Of a stretch of 64,000 nt of DNA, positions 17,943 to 25,946 are shown in pieces (position 1 is the stretch's first letter; each line of letters opens with the position of its first letter). This DNA comes from Negativicutes bacterium (GTDB lineage Bacteria; Bacillota_C; Negativicutes; Sporomusales_B; JARLHX01). The translations under genes were made by a program, and so were the position numbers. The notes under the pieces are model-generated. The model had not been told where the DNA came from and searched no databases. It worked only from the letters and a program-made list of their open reading frames with translations. The stretch covers positions 35,904-99,903 of the forward strand of contig JARLHX010000384.1 in assembly GCA_031292035.1 (NCBI GenBank), in the 5' to 3' direction.

Positions 17943-18698
17943 TTACGATGTAACAACAACAACTTTAGTCCCGACGGTAATTAACGCCTTTAACTCCGCT
18001 ACTTTGTCATTATTCATCCGAATACAGCCTTCTGAAGCCATGGTTTTTATTGAGCTTGGATCATGTGTACCATGAATCCCAATCCCAATCCATCCTGTCT
18101 CTAAGGAGATGAACCATGGTCCATAGGCCCCTTCTATTTCACCATTGCCATCATTAAAATCATGGGTCCAGTAACTAGCATCAATAATTTCATCAACTTG
18201 GAAATCGCCAGTAGGAGTAGTCATATCACCCACTCTTTCCTTCTGACCAGGATTTTTCCCAATTGCAACATCGTAGCTTTTTATTTCTTTTCCTTCTTTG
18301 AATAAATGCAATTTATATTTAGACTTGTCAACGATAATGAGTAATGGTTCGCTTTTTATTATTTTGTCATATTCTTTTGCAATCTGAGATACTGGCGGTT
18401 CCGCTTCGCTGCCTTGAATGTGGTCAGGCCCTTTTATAGCTTCTTGAGATGCTGGCGGTTTAACTTCGCTGTTTTGGGTTTTATCAGGCGCTTTCGAAGT
18501 TTCCTGAGATGTTGGTGATTTAACTTTGCTGCTTTGGCTTTTATCCGATGCTTTTGTAGCCTCCTGAGATGTTGCCGGTTTTGATGCAGCCAAGCCGACC
18601 GAGACCGACAATAATGACAATACAAGCATAAGCGATAAAACTTTGAAGATTTTCCTTGGGGCGCACAAAATTATCAGTATCCCTTTAAATTTATTCAT
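17943..18698 (-). CDS. L,D-transpeptidase (YkuD) with repeat linker
   Basis: A 251-residue exported peptidoglycan enzyme. Residues about 15-38 are a hydrophobic signal/anchor. Residues 40-115 are a low-complexity linker of about four 20-residue units (SQEATKASDKSQ-like). The YkuD domain follows (LLIIVDKSKYKLHLF onwards), with catalytic His in GIHGTHDP and Cys in SEGCIRM. Such enzymes form 3-3 crosslinks or attach proteins to peptidoglycan; in spore formers some are coat-associated. The start is uncertain because no good ribosome site precedes 18698; Met24 is an alternative. The linker DNA is a 60-base tandem repeat, prone to length change. Confidence 0.88.
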   Translation of the reverse strand: MNKFKGILIILCAPRKIFKVLSLMLVLSLLSVSVGLAASKPATSQEATKASDKSQSSKVKSPTSQETSKAPDKTQNSEVKPPASQEAIKGPDHIQGSEAEPPVSQIAKEYDKIIKSEPLLIIVDKSKYKLHLFKEGKEIKSYDVAIGKNPGQKERVGDMTTPTGDFQVDEIIDASYWTHDFNDGNGEIEGAYGPWFISLETGWIGIGIHGTHDPSSIKTMASEGCIRMNNDKVAELKALITVGTKVVVVTS

Positions 18699-18966
18699 AT
18701 ATTGTATATTTCAAGGTTTTCAGTAATAATCCTACAAAATTCGGTAATAAATTAGAAAATTATGGAGTATCATGAATCTTATGGCTCATAAATCAAGCGC
18801 AAAGAGAAACAATGTCAATTTATTCAGTTCAGTTTTGGGGGATTGACCTTGACTGGTCCTATGTTAGTAAATTTAAGATTACAATATCTTTCCTTGTGGG
18901 TACATCGAGTCAAAGCAATTGGTAGCAAAGTACTGTCAAAAATGCCGTCAATTCACTTGCACAAAC

Positions 18967-19002
18967 AAAAAAAGCCCTCCAGGAAAAATCCTAGAAGCCT
19001 TG
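18967..19002 (-). terminator. Terminator of the tRNA operon
   Basis: On the minus strand AAGGCTTCTAGGA / TCCTGGAGGGCTT pairs imperfectly and runs into seven T, 10 bases past the tRNA-Leu 3' end. Confidence 0.75.
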
Positions 19003-19011
19003 ATTTCATCT

Positions 19012-19095
19012 TGGTGCGGGCGAGAGGAGTTGAACCTCCACGAGTTGCCCCGCCAGATCCTAAGTCTGGTGCGTCTGCCATTCCGCCACGCCCGC
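19012..19095 (-). tRNA. tRNA-Leu(UAG)
   Basis: An 84-nt class II tRNA with encoded CCA. The acceptor arm is GCGGGCG/CGCCCGC, the anticodon stem CCAGA/TCTGG, the loop CTTAGGA with anticodon TAG, and a long variable arm. It is last of the His-Gln-Lys-Leu operon. A truncated copy lies at 17518-17582. Confidence 0.97.
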
Positions 19096-19117
19096 ATAAT
19101 CAATTTGTGATAAAAAT

Positions 19118-19193
19118 TGGTGACCCACGTTGGACTCGAACCAACGACACCCTGATTAAAAGTCAGGTGCTCTACCGACTGAGCTAGTGGGTC
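19118..19193 (-). tRNA. tRNA-Lys(UUU)
   Basis: 76 nt with encoded CCA; acceptor GACCCAC/GTGGGTC, anticodon loop CTTTTAA with anticodon TTT, T loop TTCGAGT. Confidence 0.97.
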
Positions 19194-19196
19194 ACA

Positions 19197-19272
19197 TGGC
19201 AGGGGCGGCTGGACTCGAACCAACGCATGACGGAGTCAAAGTCCGTTGCCTTACCGACTTGGCTACGCCCCT
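19197..19272 (-). tRNA. tRNA-Gln(UUG)
   Basis: 76 nt with encoded CCA; acceptor AGGGGCG/CGCCCCT, anticodon loop CTTTGAC with anticodon TTG. Only three bases separate it from tRNA-Lys. Confidence 0.97.
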
Positions 19273-19289
19273 GTGTTATAGGATTAATG

Positions 19290-19366
19290 TGGGGTGACTG
19301 AAGGGGCTCGAACCCTCGCATACCGGAGCCACAATCCGGCGTGTTAACCACTTCACCACAGCCACC
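19290..19366 (-). tRNA. tRNA-His(GUG)
   Basis: 77 nt including the encoded extra G at -1, which pairs with C73, and an encoded CCA. The anticodon loop is TTGTGGC with anticodon GTG. It is first of the four-tRNA operon. Confidence 0.97.
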
Positions 19367-19400
19367 ATATACGGCAGGCATGTCGCCTGCGACGAAATAC

Positions 19401-19429
19401 ATTGTATCATGCTGCAATCTTCATGTCAA
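19401..19429 (-). promoter_or_regulatory. Sigma-A promoter of the tRNA operon
   Basis: Minus-strand TTGACA (19424-19429) and TACAAT (19401-19406) with a 17-base spacer, about 35 bases upstream of tRNA-His. Confidence 0.88.
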
Positions 19430-20002
19430 GGCAGTTGCTATGGTTAAATATTGGTACTCAAAAACAGGCCTTAGTCCTTGGGAATATTGAGTATATCACT
19501 AGATGGCCGATGGCGTCAACGCGTTTTTCTGACAGCGGAATATTGTCAAATACATTTTTTGTGTATCTCCCAAAGCACCTCACCTTGCTGAAAAAAGGCG
19601 ACAGGACTACGCCTGGTGCCTTGATCTGAACTATTGGTTATGGAGATAGATTCCCGTCTTTTACTTGCGACAATCCCCTACTATTTATTTTCCCCGCTCG
19701 CGTCGTTGACCATCGCTGTCCTCTGCTCGCCGCAGCCTCTTTGGGCGGCCGCCCCGTTTACTCTCCAAGCTCCCCACATGAACAACCTCTATGTCTATTT
19801 ATCCCTTAAGTTACATTTTAAAAGATTAAGTTAACAGACCATCCCAGACACTTTTACCGCCGTTCGTCCTATCATCGGCATTTAAGAATAGCTGGAGTGA
19901 CAGGATTTTCAGCGATACAAGAGGGTTATCTTCCAGTATGTCGAAATTGGAGAAATCAGGAACTTGAAAACCTTCCAATAGCAATGGCGTGGAGTGGATT
20001 GC
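19430..20002. other. Intergenic, no gene seen
   Basis: About 570 bases between the tRNA operon and corA. Short open frames (for example 19634-19834) lack a ribosome-binding site and family-like features. Confidence 0.5.
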
Positions 20003-21067
20003 ATGCGAAAAAAAAACAGCCGGATGGCTCATAAAGCCGGTCTGCCGCCTGGGTCATTGCTGCATATCGGCAAACAGCAGGTCAATTCTGTCAAAATGGC
20101 TGTTTATCATTACAACGCCTCCCAGGCCCAGGAACAAGAAGTATCTTCCGCGGACGCCCTGGCTGACTTCCGCAGTGCCGATGCCATAACCTGGATTCGT
20201 GTTACCGGGCTGCACGAGGTGGAACAAATCGAAGCCCTCTGCAAGTCCTTCGCAATTCATCCTTTGGTGCAGGAAGATATTCTGAATACCGAACAGCGTC
20301 CCAAACTGGAGGATTACAGCGATTATCTTTTCATCGCCCTGAAAGCCGTCCGGGTCGAAAATGATACCGACGTCCTGGTCGGCGAACAAGTCAGCCTGAT
20401 CGTCGGACCCAATTTTCTCCTTTCATTCCAGGAAAGTGATTATGACCTATTTGAGTCAGTTCGCTCCCGAATAAATAGCGGCAAAGGCCGCATTCGCAAA
20501 GAAGGAGTCGACTATCTAGCCTACGCTTTGGTCGATACCATTGTCGACAACTACTTTGTCGCCCTTGAGACGTTGGGCGAAAGAATTGAAACCCTGGAAG
20601 AGACGCTGGTGGTTCAGCCTGGCGTCGATGCCCTACAGCAAATTCACGTTTTGAAACGGGAAATGCTGTTTTTTCGCCGCGCCCTCTGGCCCCTCCGCGA
20701 AGTAATCGGCTGCCTGAGCCGGGGAGAATCCACCTTGATCCAGGACTCCACCCTACTTTATCTTCGCGACGTCTATGATCACACCATCCAGGCTATCGAT
20801 ACCCTGGAGACCTACCGCGACATTGTCTCCGGCATGCTCGACATCTACCTTTCCAGCGTAAGCAACAAAATGAACCAGATCATGAAACTTTTGACCATCA
20901 TTTCCACCATCTTCATTCCCCTCACCTTCATTGTCGGCGTATATGGCATGAACTTCAAGGTCATGCCTGAACTGGACTGGGAATGGGGTTATCCCGCTGT
21001 CTGGCTTGTCATGATCACCATCTTTCTTGCTCAACTGAAGTTTTTCCGGGCCCGGAAATGGCTTTGA
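20003..21067 (+). CDS. corA: CorA-type magnesium/cobalt transporter
   Basis: A 354-residue inner-membrane divalent cation channel. A large cytoplasmic N-terminal domain is followed by a long helix and two C-terminal membrane segments, with the signature GMN in VYGMNFKVMPEL at the end of the first. The frame is open three codons further up; the ATG at 20003 (MRKKNSRMAHKAGLPPGS) is preferred because the AGLPPGS block is near the N-terminus of this subgroup and GGAG lies 8 bases before it. It is followed 42 bases later by a secreted-protein gene. Confidence 0.93.
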   Translation: MRKKNSRMAHKAGLPPGSLLHIGKQQVNSVKMAVYHYNASQAQEQEVSSADALADFRSADAITWIRVTGLHEVEQIEALCKSFAIHPLVQEDILNTEQRPKLEDYSDYLFIALKAVRVENDTDVLVGEQVSLIVGPNFLLSFQESDYDLFESVRSRINSGKGRIRKEGVDYLAYALVDTIVDNYFVALETLGERIETLEETLVVQPGVDALQQIHVLKREMLFFRRALWPLREVIGCLSRGESTLIQDSTLLYLRDVYDHTIQAIDTLETYRDIVSGMLDIYLSSVSNKMNQIMKLLTIISTIFIPLTFIVGVYGMNFKVMPELDWEWGYPAVWLVMITIFLAQLKFFRARKWL

Positions 21068-21109
21068 CACTTGGCGCTCGGGCACTCATTCCGACAGTAA
21101 GTCAATCAA

Positions 21110-21580
21110 ATGATACGAAGGACTGATTTTGTGAGATCTCTCTGGATATGCTTGATGATAACGCTGGCTTTGGCTTTCCCTGCTGCTGCGGCGGCCGAAT
21201 CCTCCCAGCCGATGATTGATGTCACCATACAGATTATCAGACCGGAAACCACATGGAGTACCTGGTTCGCCCCAGGTACCAATGGCCCCTCTAAGGAAAT
21301 AACTGCCACAGTCCGCAAACTGGCCCAGCTCGATGTAAGGGTGGTAGCTGGCGCCAAAACGATTGGGTGGCACGCATTTGTCAAAAATGGTCCTGCCGAC
21401 TACCGGTTCAACATTCCCAAACCGGAAAATGGCGAAATTAAGATCCAGGTTCTGGCAGGTTTCGCCGGGCTGAGCGAACCGGTCGTCTGGGGCACCAGCT
21501 ATTTTCATCCCGGGCAGGTTGTGACCATCGACCTGGATGCTGCCTTCCCGGTCAAGGTATTTCAATTTGCTACAGAGTAA
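21110..21580 (+). CDS. Secreted protein of unknown function
   Basis: A 156-residue protein with an evident signal peptide (basic start, hydrophobic core at about residues 10-25, likely cleavage after AAAAA). The mature part of about 125 residues is predicted beta-rich, with no cysteine and no motif I recognise. It follows corA by 42 bases and is closed by a terminator, so it may share the corA transcript. A role near the cation transporter is only a positional guess. Confidence 0.7.
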   Translation: MIRRTDFVRSLWICLMITLALAFPAAAAAESSQPMIDVTIQIIRPETTWSTWFAPGTNGPSKEITATVRKLAQLDVRVVAGAKTIGWHAFVKNGPADYRFNIPKPENGEIKIQVLAGFAGLSEPVVWGTSYFHPGQVVTIDLDAAFPVKVFQFATE

Positions 21581-21643
21581 CCCCCTATTTCGTGGTTTGG
21601 CTTCCGGCTCTGCCGCAGCACACGAAAAACTCTTGCGGACACA

Positions 21644-21681
21644 GAAAAAAGAAACAGGCTGTACAAGCCTGTTTCTTTTTC
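21644..21681 (+). terminator. Terminator after the secreted-protein gene
   Basis: The perfect stem GAAACAGGCT/AGCCTGTTTC with a short GTACA-type loop is followed by TTTTTC. Confidence 0.9.
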
Positions 21682-21753
21682 TATTGATCGAATCACAAGT
21701 CACAGATCAAAGCACTTTCAATTACTATTATTAGTCATCGAAACGAGAGAAAA

Positions 21754-22140
21754 CTAAGACACGATCCCGGTTCTCAAATGGCAACCGAATCCAAATACGG
21801 CAATCTGAGCACCATCGACCCAGATTTGGTATTCATAAAATCCCGGCATCAAATTAGGGTACCATTCCGTCTTTTCACCATGTACATAGCCAAATATGGT
21901 GCTGTCGATAGCAAAAGCTTTGCTGTCGACCACAACGCCCGAAGAAGCATCTGCAAGGATAATCTCTACCTGAAAGCGCCCGGGAAAACAAGTGAATTGA
22001 TCGATTGTTTCAAAATAAAACTTTTCCCCAGCCATCCCTTGAAACATGGTAATGAAAAAATCGTCGACAATCGCCCCTTCTTTTGTGTTCCTTGTTTTAT
22101 TTGACATTACATGATTTGTGAGCCGTACTTGCTGCGTCAT
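21754..22140 (-). CDS. Hypothetical small protein
   Basis: A 128-residue protein (start MTQQVRLTNHVM at 22140, with GGAGG about 6 bases upstream; the frame is open 20 codons further). No signal peptide. The body is predicted beta-rich with aromatic residues (PGFYEYQIWVDG), which suggests a beta-sandwich or jelly-roll fold. No family recognised. It lies 63 bases downstream of another small gene in the same direction, so they may be cotranscribed. Confidence 0.6.
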   Translation of the reverse strand: MTQQVRLTNHVMSNKTRNTKEGAIVDDFFITMFQGMAGEKFYFETIDQFTCFPGRFQVEIILADASSGVVVDSKAFAIDSTIFGYVHGEKTEWYPNLMPGFYEYQIWVDGAQIAVFGFGCHLRTGIVS

Positions 22141-22203
22141 AACAACCTCCAAAACTTGCTGAGCTTGTGGGGGTCCGTTCAGTTCAGCGATTGGCCCCAT
22201 AAA

Positions 22204-22383
22204 CTAAACAAGCGGTAAATCTTCGCCGCCGACAGGTCTGATACTGTATAAATCGGGATTATTAATCTTGTCAGTGGATACGTCAAAAACTTTAGCAGCT
22301 TCCAGGACAGCACCAGCAATATCACCAGTGTCGATGTAAATGACGAGTTCTTTGGGTTCTAATTGAATCACTCGGAACAACAT
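22204..22383 (-). CDS. Hypothetical 59-residue protein
   Basis: A small acidic protein starting MLFRVIQLEPKELVIYID. AAAGGGG lies about 11 bases before the ATG at 22383; a longer frame to 22428 is possible but has no ribosome site. No motif recognised. It lies upstream of, and in the same direction as, the 128-residue unknown. Confidence 0.5.
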   Translation of the reverse strand: MLFRVIQLEPKELVIYIDTGDIAGAVLEAAKVFDVSTDKINNPDLYSIRPVGGEDLPLV

Positions 22384-22522
22384 GTCATTTAACCCCTTTC
22401 TACTATTACCACTTACCTTCGCGTCCACCGCTACATTCGCCTGCTTAAATACGAAAATGCATCGAATGTTTCAGGATCGGCTGACAAGTCTAGCGGCAAA
22501 AAAATGGTGAAGGTGACTGCCG

Positions 22523-23662
22523 CTATTTGATTGATACGGCTGTCCCGTCTTTCAGGTTGTTGACACCACTTGTAATCACTTGAGCTTCGGCCGGCAGGTC
22601 GGAAGTGATTTCGATGAAATCGTCAATGGCGGCTCCGATTGTCACCGGCTGGCGGACGGCTTTTCCATCGACCGCCAGATACACGAAGTTGGCTCCCTGC
22701 TCCTGAGTAATCGCTGTCGCCGGTACCACTCGCACCGTTACCGCCTGATCAGTGTTCAGCCGAACCCTGACAGCCATACCCGTTTTGAAAAAGCCATCGG
22801 CATTGTCAATCTGGATGTGGGTACGGAACGATGAGCGGTCTGGCGCGATTTCGGGGTAGATGCCCTCAACCCGACCGGCAAAGCCCTGTCCAGGAGCCTG
22901 AACACTGGTTATATCAGCCAGAGTTCCTGCCCGGACAAGCGACAGGTCTTTTTGCTGCAGATAAATGACAACCCGCACTTCGCCGCCGTTTTGCAGCACC
23001 AGCAGCTGTTGCCCGGCTTGAACCGCCTTGCCCGAGACTGCGCTCAGCCCGGTTACTGTCCCGCCAGCAGGCGCAACAAGACTGACTCGCCCAGACTGCT
23101 GGGGTTGTCCTGTCAATATCGGTTGCCTGCTGGTCTGTGCTGCGGATAGAGCGTCCTGCGCAGCCTGCAGGCGCGCGGCTGCGGCGTCTAGTTGTCGCCG
23201 CGCGACAGCTCCCTGGGTATACAACTTTTGATAACGGTTGTATTCTTGCTGGCTATTGTCATAATTGCTCTGTGCCAGCCGCTTCATATCTTCATTTTGC
23301 CTTGTCGGCCCGGCCTCAGCCGGGATGACACCATCAATACTGACCAAAGGCTGTCCGGCTTGGACGATCTGCCCCTCTGTCACCAGCACTTCGCTGACGT
23401 GGCCGGAAATTTGCGCGCTGATGATGGCGGCATTACGGTCCTCGACGGTTCCGGGCAGCAGAAGCTCGACGTCTTTATTCATCATACGGACCGATGTGAC
23501 GGTCACAGTGAACGGTTGTCGTGAAAAAATCGGTAGCGAGAAAAGCCCAAAGTGGGAAAACCCAAACAGTGCCGTCGAAATTATGCTAATTGCCAATAAG
23601 ATGGCAATGACTCGATATCGTTGTCGCATCCTGGTCATCTCCACATCTGAAAGTCTTGCCAT
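22523..23662 (-). CDS. Efflux periplasmic adaptor (RND/MFP family), orphan
   Basis: A 379-residue membrane-fusion protein. A membrane anchor at about residues 15-40 is followed by a barrel-sandwich/lipoyl half (TVEDRNAAIISAQISGHVSEV), a coiled-coil hairpin (residues about 125-190), the second lipoyl half and a beta-barrel domain. Such adaptors bridge an inner-membrane pump to an outer-membrane channel, which fits a diderm cell. Unusually, no RND or ABC pump and no TolC-type gene lies beside it; both neighbours are unrelated small genes. Confidence 0.88.
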   Translation of the reverse strand: MARLSDVEMTRMRQRYRVIAILLAISIISTALFGFSHFGLFSLPIFSRQPFTVTVTSVRMMNKDVELLLPGTVEDRNAAIISAQISGHVSEVLVTEGQIVQAGQPLVSIDGVIPAEAGPTRQNEDMKRLAQSNYDNSQQEYNRYQKLYTQGAVARRQLDAAAARLQAAQDALSAAQTSRQPILTGQPQQSGRVSLVAPAGGTVTGLSAVSGKAVQAGQQLLVLQNGGEVRVVIYLQQKDLSLVRAGTLADITSVQAPGQGFAGRVEGIYPEIAPDRSSFRTHIQIDNADGFFKTGMAVRVRLNTDQAVTVRVVPATAITQEQGANFVYLAVDGKAVRQPVTIGAAIDDFIEITSDLPAEAQVITSGVNNLKDGTAVSIK

Positions 23663-24227
23663 GTTCTATGTTCCCACTTTTTTCTTTTTGCGTCAAGCGT
23701 TGAAGTCACTGCAACTCTTCGCCCCATAACACAAGTATTTACGCGAGCTTTTCACCAAGAATCGGGCTTGTAAACAAAGTAACCCCCCGCAAATGACTCA
23801 GGGTGGTTACTGTTTGATTCAGTATAAGGGAACCATCCGCATCGGTGTCCCGCCGACGCGGATGGTTCCTTCTTAGCCGACCGTTGGCTGATCCGCTGTT
23901 TATCCAAGCCGGACTGGCCTGGAATAAGGATCGATACCTGTCCAAAGCACCCAGGCATTCATCGATTTATTCAGGGGTTTTCTTTTCGAATTCGCCTATA
24001 GCTCGCGGCGCGAGCTGATTGACAGGCAATGGCTCATTAAACATCAATGAAATCCCTCATAATTTGCTATTTGACGGCAGAAATATAGGAATATTATGAA
24101 TTCGCCATCACAATTATGCACAACAATAACACAAAGACTTTACTTTTTCCCTGGACGCAATTATACTGGGATGGGAATGACTTTCCCGGATATGCTATGA
24201 GGCAATCCATTTGAGGAGGCTACTAAT
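23663..24227. other. Intergenic with two hairpins
   Basis: 565 bases between divergent genes. Two potential hairpins lie at 23778-23870: GTAACC pairing with GGTTAC around 23778-23808, and GGAACCATCCGC pairing with GCGGATGGTTCC around 23828-23868. Two overlapping minus-strand frames there have no good start. I see nothing coding; a small RNA or insertion remnant is possible. Confidence 0.45.
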
Positions 24228-24539
24228 TTGGCTCAAGACAAAGACCTGTCATGCCGCGACTGCGGCGCCGCATTCGTTTTCACCGCTTCAGAACAAGATT
24301 TCTTTGCCGAAAAAGGATTCACCAACGAACCCAGCCGCTGCCCGAGTTGCAGAGCAGCCCGCAAACAACAGAATTCCGGTGGTTACAACAGCCGCGGTGG
24401 AAGCGGCGGTGGCTATCAGCAGCGTGAAATGCATCCAGCCGTCTGTGCAGAATGTGGCAAGGAAACCCAGGTTCCTTTCCGTCCCAGTGGCGACCGCCCT
24501 GTGTACTGCAGCGACTGCTTCAGCAGTCAAAGACGGTAA
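24228..24539 (+). CDS. Double zinc-ribbon small protein
   Basis: A 103-residue protein with a TTG start; GAGGAGG lies 8 bases upstream. Two zinc ribbons are seen: CRDC with RCPSC at residues about 8-42, and CAEC with YCSDC at about 78-98. A Gly/Ser-rich linker joins them and a basic SSQRR end follows. Proteins of this layout (a ribbon next to a CxxC-xxC tail) are widespread small nucleic-acid or ribosome-associated candidates without settled function. It is monocistronic with its own terminator. Confidence 0.85.
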   Translation: MAQDKDLSCRDCGAAFVFTASEQDFFAEKGFTNEPSRCPSCRAARKQQNSGGYNSRGGSGGGYQQREMHPAVCAECGKETQVPFRPSGDRPVYCSDCFSSQRR

Positions 24540-24563
24540 TTGATCCCACAAATTTAGTAATCA

Positions 24564-24596
24564 AGCCCCTAGGTTAACCTAGGGGCTTTTTATTTT
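24564..24596 (+). terminator. Terminator after zinc-ribbon gene
   Basis: The perfect stem AGCCCCTAGG/CCTAGGGGCT around TTAA is followed by TTTATTTTA. Confidence 0.92.
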
Positions 24597-24626
24597 ACCT
24601 AAATAGAAAGATTGCGCGCATTTTTG

Positions 24627-25034
24627 TTAACAATTAATCAGCCGATATAAATCTAGTGTGATCATCCCGGCACACAAAGTGGTTCCATCCCCAGCACAGC
24701 TAATTTCGATCCGCACAATATTCGGTACATCCAGGAATCGAGTTGTGTTTGGCGGCACAAACTGCGTTATTCTGATATTCGTTGATTGGAACACATCGAC
24801 CGACATCTGGCAATCCCCTGTATTGCGCACGGTTACAAGCCCGCTTAGCGGAAAGGCTGTATTGAATGAATCATAGTAGACGACAGGCTGTGCATTGCAC
24901 AGCTGTTGTATATTAGCGCACTCGCGCTGGATAGGAATGGCCACCACTGACGCCTCAGGACAGCCTCTCGGACAGGGCGCAGTCCCTCCCGGGGACTGAC
25001 CCGCAGCATTTTTGCAACTAACACAGTCCTCCAT
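24627..25034 (-). CDS. Cys-rich protein resembling endospore appendage (Ena) subunits
   Basis: A 135-residue protein starting MEDCVSCKN, with GAGGAGG 9 bases upstream. The N-terminal 35 residues carry five Cys, followed by a compact beta-rich domain: LSGLVTVRNTGDCQMSVDVF, a proline/Thr stretch, VRIEISCAGDG and a final short strand. The layout (Cys-bearing N-terminal connector, then a beta-jelly-roll with VTV..NTG and ..EISC) recalls the DUF3992 Ena family, which forms disulfide-locked fibres on Bacillus spores. That assignment is by eye. It is monocistronic. Confidence 0.5.
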   Translation of the reverse strand: MEDCVSCKNAAGQSPGGTAPCPRGCPEASVVAIPIQRECANIQQLCNAQPVVYYDSFNTAFPLSGLVTVRNTGDCQMSVDVFQSTNIRITQFVPPNTTRFLDVPNIVRIEISCAGDGTTLCAGMITLDLYRLINC

Positions 25035-25210
25035 CACCCATTGCCTCCTCAATTAACTAACCGCTCTGATTATCCTATGCTTAAAAAATTCTTGCGTGAG
25101 CAAGAAACTGCGTCTGCCGCCAGTGGTCAGGGCATAGAACACCAGCGCCTTTTGTCATAGGCAACTGCCTGCATCAACGCGGAAACAGTGTAAACAAGGA
25201 GAAAAGCTAA

Positions 25211-25236
25211 AAAAAGACCGCCGAACAGGCGGTTTA
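25211..25236 (-). terminator. Terminator of the 72-residue gene
   Basis: The minus-strand stem CCGCC/GGCGG with loop TGTTC is followed by TCTTTTTTT, just past the stop codon. Confidence 0.85.
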
Positions 25237-25241
25237 GCAAA

Positions 25242-25460
25242 CTATTTTTGCCCTGGAACATGTCCTGTCGTCGCCTTATCATGGGATAACTCTGCCACAA
25301 TGCAAAGGAATATTGCCAGACCCAGAGTGAAGCGACCGTATTTCATCCATCCGCTGACATGTTGTTTGCCCACTACCGCAGGCGTAGGGCTTGCAAAGGC
25401 CGGCATCGTAAACGTAACCACTAGCAATAAAACAAGCAAACAGGCTATTATCTTTTTCAC
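25242..25460 (-). CDS. Small membrane or secreted protein
   Basis: A 72-residue protein with a GTG start; GAGGAG lies about 9 bases upstream. Residues 4-24 are a signal peptide or first membrane helix ending AFAS; a second hydrophobic stretch lies at about residues 43-60. A short polar tail follows. No family recognised. A terminator directly follows. Confidence 0.65.
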   Translation of the reverse strand: MKKIIACLLVLLLVVTFTMPAFASPTPAVVGKQHVSGWMKYGRFTLGLAIFLCIVAELSHDKATTGHVPGQK

Positions 25461-25595
25461 AGCATCAACTCCTCTATCGATTTGTGTAATAATATGCTGT
25501 GAAAAGTTGATTTATGAATTCACCACATTCAAAATAACCGAGAAAAAACAAAAAAATCCTGCACAGCCCGATTCCTTCACATAATAATCAATGGT

Positions 25596-25695
25596 CATAA
25601 AACAAAAAACCACAAAGGCTACAAGCCCTTGTGGCAACTGCATTTAACTGGCGACCTCGGCAGAATTCGAACCTGCGACCTTTTGATTCGTAGTC
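25596..25695 (-). repeat. Left attachment-site repeat: truncated tRNA-Arg plus terminator
   Basis: A 100-base segment matching 33989-34088 at 95 of 100 positions with no gap. It contains the tRNA-Arg terminator hairpin and the 3' half of tRNA-Arg(ACG) up to the anticodon loop, where homology stops abruptly. Together with the intact right copy it frames an 8.4 kb insert. The layout, with a partial tRNA at one end and a complete tRNA at the other, is that of an element integrated into the tRNA 3' end. Confidence 0.9.
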
Positions 25696-25788
25696 TGAAA
25701 AAAGCCATTTGTGAGCATTTATGTAAATTGGCAAACGCTTGATTTTTCTTGTTTCGTCGGTTATTTCAATGGTGACACTTTGTACAAA

Positions 25789-25826
25789 TTATTGACACCA
25801 CTCCCTGTTCATCGAGGTGTCAATAA
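25789..25826. repeat. 11-bp perfect inverted repeat inside island left end
   Basis: TTATTGACACC (25789-25799) and GGTGTCAATAA (25816-25826) with a 16-base spacer, about 95 bases inside the left repeat. It could be a recombinase/excisionase arm site or an operator; no T-tract supports a terminator. Confidence 0.45.
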
Positions 25827-25946
25827 AGGTGCGAAAAGAAAACACCGGTTAATACTACATATGCAATCATAACCAGTGAATAGTTGGACAGTGGTCCGAC
25901 TCGCTGATCCACAGCATTGCAAATCCACCTGTTTCTCCGAATGCTT

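Noticed and set aside
18774..18848. 24-codon frame MNLMAHKSSAKRNN upstream of the tRNA terminator
   Set aside because: Only a weak GGAG before the ATG and no conservation evidence; likely chance.
19634..19834. 66-residue frame between the tRNA operon and corA
   Set aside because: No ribosome site and no recognisable feature despite a hydrophobic stretch.
23739..23958. Two overlapping 68-residue minus-strand frames
   Set aside because: They lie over the paired hairpins, lack ribosome sites and show no family-like sequence.
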